From: CAWGJF01 sp963822905
GTDB taxonomy: Bacteria; Bacteroidota; Ignavibacteria; Ignavibacteriales; Ignavibacteriaceae
Length of the DNA stretch: 64,000 nucleotides
Direction: 5' to 3'
Assembly: GCA_963822905.1 (NCBI GenBank)
Contig: CAWGJF010000003.1
Coordinates: 124,001 to 188,000 of the forward strand
Every line of letters starts with the position of its first letter. The stretch's first letter is position 1. Below the pieces are notes generated by a model. That model saw nothing but the letters and a program-made list of their open reading frames with translations. It searched no databases and had not been told where the DNA came from. A program made the position numbers and the translations under genes. This document shows, one piece after another, positions 56,501 through 64,000 of this stretch.

Positions 56501-56815
56501 AGCCAGATTAATGTATTTCCAAATCCATATTATGGTGTTAACTCAGAAGAGTTAAATAAATATAACAGGTTTGTAACCTTTAGTCATATACCAACTAAGG
56601 CAACAATTAGAATCTTTAACCTGGCTGGCGTTCTTGTAAAAACCATTGAAAAGAATAGCCAGGATCAATTCCAAAGATGGGATCTTGCCAATCAAAACGG
56701 ATTGCCTGTCGCGAGCGGTTTATATATCGCTTATATTGATATGCCCGAAATTGGCGCGACCAAAATTCTCAAAGTGGCAATAATTCAGGAACAACAGATA
56801 CTGGATAGATTCTAA
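53580..56815 (+). pseudogene. very large surface protein of the TonB-receptor operon, one frameshift
   Basis: AAGGAG precedes the ATG; MRLKKINYFIVFVVSFLFITQAALNG is the signal peptide. The frame breaks near 55593, where the text should read SVNHVSGNSDGIVSPVVVDPNVLTG; one missing base explains it. Joined, the protein has about 1080 residues. Calcium-binding-like loops are visible (DVDSNGIYDPTVD and DKNKNGVDDAMDYG). The C-terminus is INVFPNPYYGVNSEELNKYNRFVTFSHIPTKATIRIFNLAGVLVKTI to GLYIAYIDMPEIGATKILKVAIIQEQQ, which resembles a T9SS sorting domain but differs from the NYPNPFNP type and extends past it. It lies between the receptor and the PorV-like gene with gaps of about 50 and 28 bp. Confidence 0.75.
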
Positions 56816-56843
56816 ATTGAAATCAAGTTTAATAGGAGTAAAA

Positions 56844-57872
56844 ATGAAAAAAATAGTAAACTTATTAACGGTAGTTTTTACCCTCCTGCTTATGCTTGAT
56901 GTTGCATATGCCGGAGGTGGAAATAGAACTGGTACGGGTGGTGCAGCAGAGCTGCTTATCCCGGTTGGACCTCGTGGAATCGCTATGGGTGAAGCAAATA
57001 TCGCCACATCTTATGGATTAGAATCATTATTCTGGAATCCAGCAGGTGTTGCAAGGATGGAAAATTCTTCACAAGTATTGTTTTCACATATGTCATACAT
57101 TGCTGATATTGGCGTAGAATACGGTGCTGTTGCTGCGAATTTTGAAGGATTCGGAGCACTTTCGTTAAGTATTAAAGCTTTATCAGTTGGTGATATTCCT
57201 GTAACAACAACATTAAACCCGGATGGTACAGGAGCTACTTATTCTCCTCAAATGCTTATTGCAGGAGTAAGTTTTTCACGACAATTAACAGATAGAATCT
57301 CTGTCGGTTTAACGAGTAATTTTATTAGTGAAACACTTGGTGATGTTTCTGCTAGTGGAGTTGCTTTTGACGTTGGTGTGATTTACAGTGATCTCGCTGA
57401 CTTAAATGGATTAAGTCTTGGGGTTGTTTTGAAGAATATCGGTCCTCAAATGACTTATTCAGGTACCGGTCTTCTTACTCAAGCAACTGTATCGAACCTC
57501 AATCGACCTCCTCAGTATTATAAAGTTGATGCGGCTCCTTTTGAAATGCCATCTAATTTCCAATTAGCGGTTGGTTATAAACCAGTATTAGATGAGATCA
57601 ATTCATTGCAGTTCAGCGGTGTTTATCAGAACAACAACTTCTCAGGCGACGAGAGTAAACTGGGTGCAGAATATGGATACAATAATATGTTCTTTGTAAG
57701 AGCAGGTTATCAGTTCGCTACCCAGGAATCTGATAATTACATTTATGGGTTCACTGCCGGTGCAGGAATCAATTATGATATACAGGGATTCGGTATTAAG
57801 ATAGACTACGCTTTCAGAGATACAAAATACTTTGACGGTAGTCATATATTTGCTATTACTTTAGGTTTCTAA
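56844..57872 (+). CDS. PorV/PorQ family outer-membrane barrel protein
   Basis: The ATG at 56844 is chosen because TAGGAG lies six bases upstream; an earlier TTG would add nine residues. Signal peptide IVNLLTVVFTLLLMLDVAYA. Residues 30-80 read GTGGAAELLIPVGPRGIAMGEANIATSYGLESLFWNPAGVARMENSSQVLFSHMSYIADI, the diagnostic start of the PorV/DUF3308 group, and the rest is a FadL-like barrel ending HIFAITLGF. PorV shuttles T9SS cargo from the translocon to the sortase PorU. This one is co-transcribed with a surface protein carrying an unusual C-terminus, so it may be a dedicated partner for that protein; I see no PorU, PorT or SprA gene in this window. Confidence 0.85.
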   Translation: MKKIVNLLTVVFTLLLMLDVAYAGGGNRTGTGGAAELLIPVGPRGIAMGEANIATSYGLESLFWNPAGVARMENSSQVLFSHMSYIADIGVEYGAVAANFEGFGALSLSIKALSVGDIPVTTTLNPDGTGATYSPQMLIAGVSFSRQLTDRISVGLTSNFISETLGDVSASGVAFDVGVIYSDLADLNGLSLGVVLKNIGPQMTYSGTGLLTQATVSNLNRPPQYYKVDAAPFEMPSNFQLAVGYKPVLDEINSLQFSGVYQNNNFSGDESKLGAEYGYNNMFFVRAGYQFATQESDNYIYGFTAGAGINYDIQGFGIKIDYAFRDTKYFDGSHIFAITLGF

Positions 57873-57899
57873 TTTTGTAATAGTAATATTTCAGATTTC

Positions 57900-57934
57900 A
57901 TCCGTGCGGCATATCACCGCACGGATTTTTTTTA
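57900..57934 (+). terminator. intrinsic terminator of the TonB-receptor operon
   Basis: ATCCGTGCGG (57900-57909) pairs with CCGCACGGAT (57917-57926) and runs into eight T residues. Confidence 0.92.
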
Positions 57935-57991
57935 AAATTTATTTTCCTTCCTAAAATTCAACCAGTCTGAAAATTTTAATCAAAAAAACTG

Positions 57992-58483
57992 ATGCTTAAA
58001 CCGCTACACTTAATTAGCATCCTAATTTTCTTTACACATTTGATGTCTTTTTCTCAAACGATAAAACGAAAAAATTATCTCTCGGTTTCAACGGCAATTT
58101 TTGATGTGCTTCAGGAAGATAAACCATCACTTGAAGGCAGAATCGATTTTAGAATGAATAATGTCGAATGGATTTTTAAGCCATTTGTTGGCATTATGAC
58201 AAATACTGATGGAGCAGTTAATCTTTATGCAGGAGTATATAAAAATTTAGCTATCAATAACTTTTTGATATTTACTCCCAGCTTTGCTCCAAGTATTTAT
58301 TTTAAACATAAAAGTAAAGATCTTCATTCTTTTCTTGAGTTCAGATCTGGAATAGAATTTACTATAAAATTCGAAAGTGGTTTTAGAGTCGGGATAAGTT
58401 TTTATCATGTATCAAATGCAAGCCTGGGAAAGTTGAATCCCGGTGTGGAAAGCTTAGCAATGACATATTACTTTCCTTTGTGA
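57992..58483 (+). CDS. pagL: PagL-like lipid A 3-O-deacylase / acyloxyacyl hydrolase
   Basis: The 163-residue protein has a signal peptide (ISILIFFTHLMSFSQ) and a small eight-strand barrel. The C-terminal block FRVGISFYHVSNASLGKLNPGVESLAMTYYFPL is the PagL signature: His139, Ser141 and Glu153 keep the H, H+2, H+14 spacing of the Pseudomonas PagL catalytic triad (His126, Ser128, Glu140). It should sit in the outer membrane and remove an acyl chain from lipid A. It is alone after a strong terminator and converges with the transporter gene. Confidence 0.82.
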   Translation: MLKPLHLISILIFFTHLMSFSQTIKRKNYLSVSTAIFDVLQEDKPSLEGRIDFRMNNVEWIFKPFVGIMTNTDGAVNLYAGVYKNLAINNFLIFTPSFAPSIYFKHKSKDLHSFLEFRSGIEFTIKFESGFRVGISFYHVSNASLGKLNPGVESLAMTYYFPL

Positions 58484-58488
58484 GGTTT

Positions 58489-59802
58489 TTAAATATTACT
58501 TCTTTTCTTATCCAGTTTGTTAATAGAATAACCCAAGTAAGTGTTAGCTGCCAGTCTTCCTATTACAAACGCTGTTGTTGCAGCAATTGCACCAACGAAT
58601 GAGAAATATTTTATCATGATCAAAATTGAAATCACGATAAATAAAAATTCAAAAACAGTTCCCAGGGTAATTGGTTTTGTGAAATTTTCATTCACTAAAA
58701 CTCCTCTTTGTATGTTAATTAGAACTGTAAGTGCCGGGAATATTGCCATAATCATTAACGGCATTTTGGCAAAATCTGATAAAGATGCTGAAAGACCTGA
58801 AACATCTTTAAACCAGATCTGCGATAAAGGAGAAAAGGCAATTGTTACAAGTACAAAAGTAAGTGATAATGCAAGTATGAGTGAAAAGTTTTTTATCTGT
58901 GTGTAGTTTCTTTTATTTATACTCATTAATGCAATCACTACTTCCTGATAGGAAAGTCCCATTGCTCTGAAAATGAATACGAAAGAGGTAACCACAGGTA
59001 GAACAGCCAATGATTCTATTGCCATCTTGCTTTGTCCAACAAAAAAGATAACAAGTGGCTGGACTCCCAGACCAATTAATGATGTTAATGCGAGTGGATA
59101 GTAGAAATAAAAAATTTCCTTCAATGTAAGACTATCTTCATAATTTAACAGCTTTATTTTTTGAAGCACATCTGCTACCATAAACCGGCTGGCTATAGCT
59201 TCCATTACTACTCCGGAAGTTAGTGCTGCCGCACCGACAATTACTCCTTCAACATTTGATAGAATAAAAAGTAGTGTGGCTGTTAATGCCATAGATGATA
59301 ATCTTATAATGGTTCCATAGGCAACTCTTCTTGTCAGGTTATTTCTAATTAAAACTCCCTGGTAAAATCTCCGGTACCCGATAGCTCCGGGCCAGGGTAA
59401 AAGAATTAATGTTGCAATGTGCGTCAACCTGGAAACATTATCAGGCAGATTTATCAGATCTGAGGTAACAAAGTAGAAAATATCAGGAATAACAAAAATC
59501 AACATCAGGATGGTAATTGAAATGCTTAATGAAAAAGTAAAATTCCTGAGCTTTTTAAATGAAGTATTTCCTTTTACAAGAGCAGTTGAAGCACTCATTA
59601 TCATAATAACCGGCGCTTCGATTATTAAGGCGAATGAATAAGCAACTCCATATGCAGCAAGATTAAATTTTGGTCCTGGTAATCTTGCAATTAACGATGC
59701 AAGGAAAGGTCCTTCAACAGACATCATTAACCAGGTAGCAGCAAGAGGAAGCCAGAATATAAATATTTTACGGAAATTTAAGTCGGTTTGATTATCAGAC
59801 AT
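58489..59802 (-). CDS. MATE/MOP-superfamily-like multi-pass transporter
   Basis: The 437-residue protein has about twelve hydrophobic segments in two halves. It begins FRKIFIFWLPLAATWLMMSVEGPFLASLIARLPGPKFNLAAYGVAYSFALIIEAPVIMIMSASTALVKG. The second half (LKEIFYFYYPLALTSLIGLGVQPLVIFFVGQSKMAIESLAVLPVV) repeats the pattern, as in MATE and related flippases. It lacks the usual MATE spacing, and the VEGPFLASLIARLP block recalls ANKH-type (progressive ankylosis) relatives. Transport is likely, but the substrate is unknown. The gene is monocistronic, convergent with the PagL-like gene, with only five bases between their stops. Confidence 0.75.
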   Translation of the reverse strand: MSDNQTDLNFRKIFIFWLPLAATWLMMSVEGPFLASLIARLPGPKFNLAAYGVAYSFALIIEAPVIMIMSASTALVKGNTSFKKLRNFTFSLSISITILMLIFVIPDIFYFVTSDLINLPDNVSRLTHIATLILLPWPGAIGYRRFYQGVLIRNNLTRRVAYGTIIRLSSMALTATLLFILSNVEGVIVGAAALTSGVVMEAIASRFMVADVLQKIKLLNYEDSLTLKEIFYFYYPLALTSLIGLGVQPLVIFFVGQSKMAIESLAVLPVVTSFVFIFRAMGLSYQEVVIALMSINKRNYTQIKNFSLILALSLTFVLVTIAFSPLSQIWFKDVSGLSASLSDFAKMPLMIMAIFPALTVLINIQRGVLVNENFTKPITLGTVFEFLFIVISILIMIKYFSFVGAIAATTAFVIGRLAANTYLGYSINKLDKKRSNI

Positions 59803-59916
59803 TTGCTCTAGAAAATTTAAGAATAAAGTTATGAATAATAATTAAGTTTTATAATATTCAGATTTAGAATAGGGGGGAGATTGGTTATGTTTGTTTAATC
59901 AATTTAAGGGGAAATA

Positions 59917-61623
59917 ATGAACCCAGATTTACCTTTGTACAAGGTTCCTCACATATCATCTATCCAGGATCTTGTTTTAAGCTCTGCAAAAAAGTATAAA
60001 GATAAAATTGCTCTGGAGGATCTTGCAAGCTATTCAATCTCTAAAGTAACTTATGTTGAACTTTATGAAGAAGTAATAAAGTTTGGGAAGGCTTTATTTA
60101 AACTTGGAATAGAGGAGAGAGACCATATTGCAGTAATTGGGGATAACCGTGTTCAATGGGGGATTACATATTTATGCGCAATGTGTTTTAACCTTGTAAT
60201 TGTGCCAATCGATAGAAATCTGAACCAGAATGAAATCCTGAATATAATACATGAATCTGATTCAAAAGCAGTTGTATTTTCAGAAACATTTGAACAGCTA
60301 TTCGCAGAAAAGAAAGTTTCGTTACTTCATTTAAAATATTATATCGGCATGGATATTCTTGTTGATAGAGATGGTTTTTATTCTATGACGGCAATTATAA
60401 AAGATCAAAAAAGTGTTGTTACTCAACTTCCACAAATTGATCCTGACGATTATGCGGAAGTTATTTTTACGTCAGGGTCACTCGGCAGAGCAAAAGGAGT
60501 AATGCTAAGCCAGAAAAATCTTGCTGCTAATCTAATGGCGATGACAAGTATGATAGAAATAAGATCAGACGATCGTTTCCTCTCGGTTCTTCCAATGCAT
60601 CACAGCTATGAATGTACCTGCGGTTTCTTATGTCCACTTTATGCAGGCGGATCTGTTCACTATGCCAGGTCATTGAGAACGGTAGTTGAAGATCTTAAAA
60701 AAGTAAAAGCCACAATACTTCTTGGTGTGCCGTTATTATATGATAAAATGTTTAAAAGAATTTATAAATCGATTGAGGAAGATAAATTAAAATCTAAAAT
60801 AGTTCCATCACTTATTAAGATAACGAACCTCGTTGAAAACATTGGCTTGAAAGGTGCAAAAAGAAAAGTATTTAAAGAGCTTCATAATCGTTTTGGAGGA
60901 TCCATCAGATTATTTATTGCCGGTGGTGCTGCGCCTGATCCCAAGGTTGCAAAGGGTCTCAGGGATTTTGGTTTTGGTTTTATTCAGGGATATGGTCTCA
61001 CTGAAACTGCTCCAATAATTACCTTAAACAAGCTGACTAATTTTAAAGATAATTCAGCCGGACTGACTTTACCTGGGGTCCAAATAAAAATAAATGAACC
61101 GGACGAAGAAGGAATAGGTGAAATTCTTGTTAAGGGTGAAAATGTAATGCCCGGCTATTATAAGAATCAAAAATTAACAGATGATTCATTTATTGATGGA
61201 TGGTTCAAAACAGGTGACTTAGGATATTTTGATGGCGATGGTTTTCTTCATATAAGTGGAAGAAAAAAGAATGTTATCATAGCAAATAATGGAAAGAATG
61301 TTTTCCCAGAAGAAATAGAAGATATTCTAAACAGGCATCCTTTTGTGATTGAGTCTTTAGTTTATGGTGAAAAGAATGAGAAGCACAATGAAATTATTGC
61401 AGTTAAAATTGTTATTGATGCTGAAGCTTTTATAGAATATTCAGAAAAAAACTTTGTTGGCATTACACCTGAATTGATTAATGAAAAAATATCGGAAATT
61501 ATTAAGGAAGTGAACATAGAATTGTCCTCTTACAAACAGATTAAAAAGTTTTATGTTAGAGAAAGTGAGTTTGAAAAAACAACCACACAGAAAATAAAAA
61601 GGTATTTGGTAAATAATAACTAA
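59917..61623 (+). CDS. long-chain acyl-CoA synthetase (AMP-binding)
   Basis: AAGGGGAAATA precedes the ATG. The adenylation family motifs are in order: IFTSGSLGRAKGVMLSQKNL (P-loop-like motif), GYGLTETAPIITLNK, DGWFKTGDLGYFDGDGFLHISGRKKNVII and the C-terminal catalytic lysine region TTQKIKRYL. At 568 residues it is a normal FadD/long-chain type. It activates fatty acids with ATP and CoA, in the cytoplasm or at the membrane. It is monocistronic with its own terminator. The exact chain-length preference cannot be told. Confidence 0.92.
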   Translation: MNPDLPLYKVPHISSIQDLVLSSAKKYKDKIALEDLASYSISKVTYVELYEEVIKFGKALFKLGIEERDHIAVIGDNRVQWGITYLCAMCFNLVIVPIDRNLNQNEILNIIHESDSKAVVFSETFEQLFAEKKVSLLHLKYYIGMDILVDRDGFYSMTAIIKDQKSVVTQLPQIDPDDYAEVIFTSGSLGRAKGVMLSQKNLAANLMAMTSMIEIRSDDRFLSVLPMHHSYECTCGFLCPLYAGGSVHYARSLRTVVEDLKKVKATILLGVPLLYDKMFKRIYKSIEEDKLKSKIVPSLIKITNLVENIGLKGAKRKVFKELHNRFGGSIRLFIAGGAAPDPKVAKGLRDFGFGFIQGYGLTETAPIITLNKLTNFKDNSAGLTLPGVQIKINEPDEEGIGEILVKGENVMPGYYKNQKLTDDSFIDGWFKTGDLGYFDGDGFLHISGRKKNVIIANNGKNVFPEEIEDILNRHPFVIESLVYGEKNEKHNEIIAVKIVIDAEAFIEYSEKNFVGITPELINEKISEIIKEVNIELSSYKQIKKFYVRESEFEKTTTQKIKRYLVNNN

Positions 61624-61650
61624 AAAAGGCTCCAAAGGGAGCCTTTTAAT
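61623..61650. terminator. bidirectional terminator between convergent genes
   Basis: AAAAGGCTCC (61624-61633) pairs with GGAGCCTTTT (61638-61647), loop AAAG, with A and T flanks on both sides. Confidence 0.92.
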
Positions 61651-61670
61651 TATTTTCACAAAAAGTAAAA

Positions 61671-63164
61671 TTATTTTAATAGTATCATTTTTTTAGTTTC
61701 CCTAAAACTTTCAGAAGAAAGTGTGTAAAAGTAAGTTCCATTTGAGAGTGAAGAAGCATCGAATGTGACATTATATGTCCCGGCTGTTTTGAATTCATTT
61801 ACTAAAGTATTTACTTCTCTTCCAAGAAAATCATAAATCTTCAATGTTGTGTATGAGTCTTTTTCAATCTTAAATGAAATCTGTGTGGATGGGTTAAATG
61901 GATTTGGATAGTTTTGATCGAGTACAAATTCATTCGGCACATCAAACTTTACATTTATTACCTGGCTGTATTTAATCGTTCCATCAAAGTCAATTTGTTT
62001 TAACCGGTAGTGAATTGTATATGTACCTAATAAATCAATATTGTCCCGGAATTGATAAAATTGTTGTTCCGATGTTGTCCCGCTTCCCTCTATGAATCCA
62101 ATTTCAGAAAAATTGTTAAAGCCTATTGCTCGTTCAATTTCAAACCCCTTGTTGTTTAATTCGCTTGCTGTAGTCCATTTAATATTAACAATTTTATCAT
62201 TCAAGGATGCAGAAAATGAAGCTAATTCTACCGGAATAATTTCATTAAAATTAGCAAGTGTAGCAACAGTAGCAAAAGCAAGTTTGCTAAGTTTTAAATA
62301 ATATGGCTGGTTGTAATGGATTAGCAAATCGTTAACTGAATGATAGTATGCATTGAAATCTCCACCAAAATAACTTTCAATTAATAAAATAGCGCCGTAG
62401 CCTCTATTCCAGAATGAAGCATGATCACTTGCTGTTGTTCCCGGGTTCATAATATTTAAACTTGCCCCAATAGCGTATGTGCTATTTATATAAACCATCT
62501 GGTTAGCAAGATCATTAGAATTAGCAACAGACTTTGTATGAATCTCAGCTATGTTGTCATTGTTGGAATCATATGCAATCATATCCATATTAATTACCCC
62601 TTTAATTGAATCTCCATTGTTGTACGCTTGCAATGCATAATAAGCACTACCAACAAGGCCTTGTTCTTCTTCATCCCACAAAGCATAAATGATTGTGTAA
62701 TCAGATTCATATTGAGTAAAAATTCTGGCAGCTTCAAGAACAGCGGCGGTACCACTTCCATTATCATCGGCACCTGGCGCTGTTGTACCAGATGGCATAT
62801 CATCATAATGGGCGCAAATTATATATTTTTGATTTGGGTATAAAGTTCCTAACTGAACTCCATAAACATTTCTGCCTGTTCCACTAAACCACTGGTCGTA
62901 AACTGTCAATCCATAACTTTCCAATTTTTCTTGAATATAATTTGCCGCCATATCATTGCTTGGTTGATATTTGTTCCTTGAAACAATAGTATATGGTGTC
63001 CCCCCAATTACTGTAGGTATTTCTCCGGATAGCTCCTTAACCCTGTAAATCAGCGAATCAATATTTGCTTTGTTAATAACCGATTGAACAACAGGCGATT
63101 GTGAGAATGATTGAATGGAGAGAAAGAAAAATGAGACAATTAAAAGACATAACCATCTTTTCAT
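61671..63164 (-). CDS. M28 family zinc aminopeptidase with T9SS sorting domain
   Basis: AGGGGA precedes the ATG; the signal peptide is RWLCLLIVSFFFLSIQSFSQ. The M28 metal ligands are all present: His119 in CAHYDD, Asp133 in GADDNGSG, the catalytic Glu165 and ligand Glu166 in WDEEEQGLVGS, Asp194 in NMDMIAYD, and a late His in NAYYHSVNDLL. The catalytic domain covers about residues 60-315. The linker PVELASFSASLNDKIVNIKW and a T9SS domain ending TKKMILLK follow. It should be an exported two-zinc exopeptidase feeding on extracellular peptides, and is probably active. Confidence 0.92.
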   Translation of the reverse strand: MKRWLCLLIVSFFFLSIQSFSQSPVVQSVINKANIDSLIYRVKELSGEIPTVIGGTPYTIVSRNKYQPSNDMAANYIQEKLESYGLTVYDQWFSGTGRNVYGVQLGTLYPNQKYIICAHYDDMPSGTTAPGADDNGSGTAAVLEAARIFTQYESDYTIIYALWDEEEQGLVGSAYYALQAYNNGDSIKGVINMDMIAYDSNNDNIAEIHTKSVANSNDLANQMVYINSTYAIGASLNIMNPGTTASDHASFWNRGYGAILLIESYFGGDFNAYYHSVNDLLIHYNQPYYLKLSKLAFATVATLANFNEIIPVELASFSASLNDKIVNIKWTTASELNNKGFEIERAIGFNNFSEIGFIEGSGTTSEQQFYQFRDNIDLLGTYTIHYRLKQIDFDGTIKYSQVINVKFDVPNEFVLDQNYPNPFNPSTQISFKIEKDSYTTLKIYDFLGREVNTLVNEFKTAGTYNVTFDASSLSNGTYFYTLSSESFRETKKMILLK

Positions 63165-63312
63165 AATTTTCCCCTTTATACTATTATTATATACGAATTT
63201 TACGCTACAAATTTAACAACATTTAAGACAAAGAGTTGCATACCTGTTTCTTTATAATAATAATTGATCCAAGTCAATTGTTTGACAATATGATCTATTA
63301 AACAGGAGGATT

Positions 63313-63942
63313 TCAGGAAGTTAGATTTAACTCAGGAATCAGAGACTTACTAAGCATCATTATAAGTTCTTCTTCCACTTCAGCACCTTTATTTTTTGCA
63401 TACCATAAATGCAGTCTTTTCAGTCGTTCTGATTTATCAATATTTTCATTTAACATTTCAGTCATAAGATTTTGTGCAGAGGTTGGTCTTGGTCCCCATG
63501 TAACCAGTTCACTATAAGTTTCATCAAAAATAATTAGTTTCGGGATGCTTCTTTTCCCATTGGTTAAATATTCATTCATTAGTTCCGGATTTTTATCTCT
63601 TAAAGTTATTTTGAGTTCAAACATCGGATTCATCGAAACAAGTTTGGCTATAACCGGCAAACTTTGTGCTGAATCGCCGCACCAGGTTTCCGAAATCACT
63701 ACCCATAATAATTTTACTTTAATATTTATTATTGTTTCTACCGATTTATTTTCAGGTTGATATTGTTTTTCGAGTCGATTCATCCTTGCAAGATTTATTT
63801 TCCTGGCACCATTTCTTTCGATTGTAGATGCATCCGCTGATTCCAGATCGAAAGTGTTCAATTCATTTTCCATCCTGCTTTTATATTCAGGATAGTTAAA
63901 ACTTGATTTAAGAGAATCCTGTAGGTCATTTTCCCGGATCAC
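63313..63942 (-). CDS. thioredoxin-family protein with monothiol CxxS site
   Basis: The start is a GTG with GGAG about eight bases upstream, giving MIRENDLQDSLKSSFNYPEYK. The domain matches the Thioredoxin_9 type: LLWVVISETWCGDSAQSLPVIAKLVSMNPMFELKITLRDKNPELMNEYLTNGKRSIPKLIIFD, with the cis-Pro in SIPKL. The second active-site Cys is replaced by Ser (WCGDS), common in this subfamily, so disulfide exchange must use one thiol only. There is no signal peptide, so it is cytoplasmic. It is 209 residues and monocistronic as far as the window shows. Confidence 0.85.
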   Translation of the reverse strand: MIRENDLQDSLKSSFNYPEYKSRMENELNTFDLESADASTIERNGARKINLARMNRLEKQYQPENKSVETIINIKVKLLWVVISETWCGDSAQSLPVIAKLVSMNPMFELKITLRDKNPELMNEYLTNGKRSIPKLIIFDETYSELVTWGPRPTSAQNLMTEMLNENIDKSERLKRLHLWYAKNKGAEVEEELIMMLSKSLIPELNLTS

Positions 63943-64000
63943 AATATTTTCTCCTGTTTTTTAAGAAGATTTGATAGTTTAATACTTCATTAGATATAAC

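Noticed and set aside
1..64000. tRNA, rRNA, riboswitch or CRISPR loci
   Set aside because: I found no tRNA T-loop/CCA pattern, rRNA core sequence, recognisable riboswitch core or CRISPR repeat; a covariance-model scan would be the decisive test.

Overview
The window looks like chromosomal DNA of an Ignavibacteria-type bacterium (Bacteroidota/Chlorobi group). It is AT-rich by eye and encodes a short Bacteroidota-style primary sigma factor, a PorV-family outer-membrane protein and a TonB-dependent receptor. At least 14 secreted proteins end in the type IX secretion (T9SS) sorting domain, recognisable as NYPNPFNP, then VYDVLGNEVATLVNE, then SGIYFYRL and KKMILLK. Genes face both ways in short operons. 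I found no rRNA, tRNA or CRISPR array. The assignment rests on these protein families, not on a marker-gene tree.

Layout. 1-8.5 kb: part of an arylsulfotransferase-like gene, an Omp28-like T9SS protein, a frame-broken oligoendopeptidase F, a T9SS protein and a frame-broken M6-type metalloprotease. 8.6-13.2 kb: a dipeptidyl-peptidase III (M49) lipoprotein, a NatAB-like ABC exporter, and gene debris that includes a second copy of the M49 3' end. 13.2-26.5 kb: five T9SS cargo genes in a row on the minus strand (serine hydrolase, two beta-propellers, a cleaved-adhesin type protein, a beta-helix type protein), then a TPR Ser/Thr kinase with its partner ECF sigma factor. 26.7-32.3 kb: TraB-family protein, a 419-bp IVS-like element with perfect 20-bp inverted ends, a DUF5916 outer-membrane protein, then an accessory stretch with an 11-bp-period heptamer array and broken genes. 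32.3-41.8 kb: housekeeping (RpoD, beta-CASP nuclease, DNA polymerase B, YjbR, CaCA exchanger) with two T9SS genes, one a gingipain-fold protein that appears to lack its catalytic residues.

41.9-50.1 kb is a run of thioredoxin/Omp28-like CxxC proteins, a TlpA-like thioredoxin and a DUF6029 barrel, which may form one extracellular thiol-redox system. 50.5-57.9 kb is an operon of TonB receptor, very large surface protein and PorV-family barrel. 58-64 kb holds a PagL-like lipid A deacylase, a MATE-like transporter, an acyl-CoA synthetase, an M28 aminopeptidase and a monothiol thioredoxin.

Ten genes carry single-base frameshifts or in-frame stops, while the housekeeping genes are intact. Many lesions lie in homopolymers and could be sequencing errors; others are substitutions. 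They are marked as pseudogenes for that reason, with the inferred full reading described.
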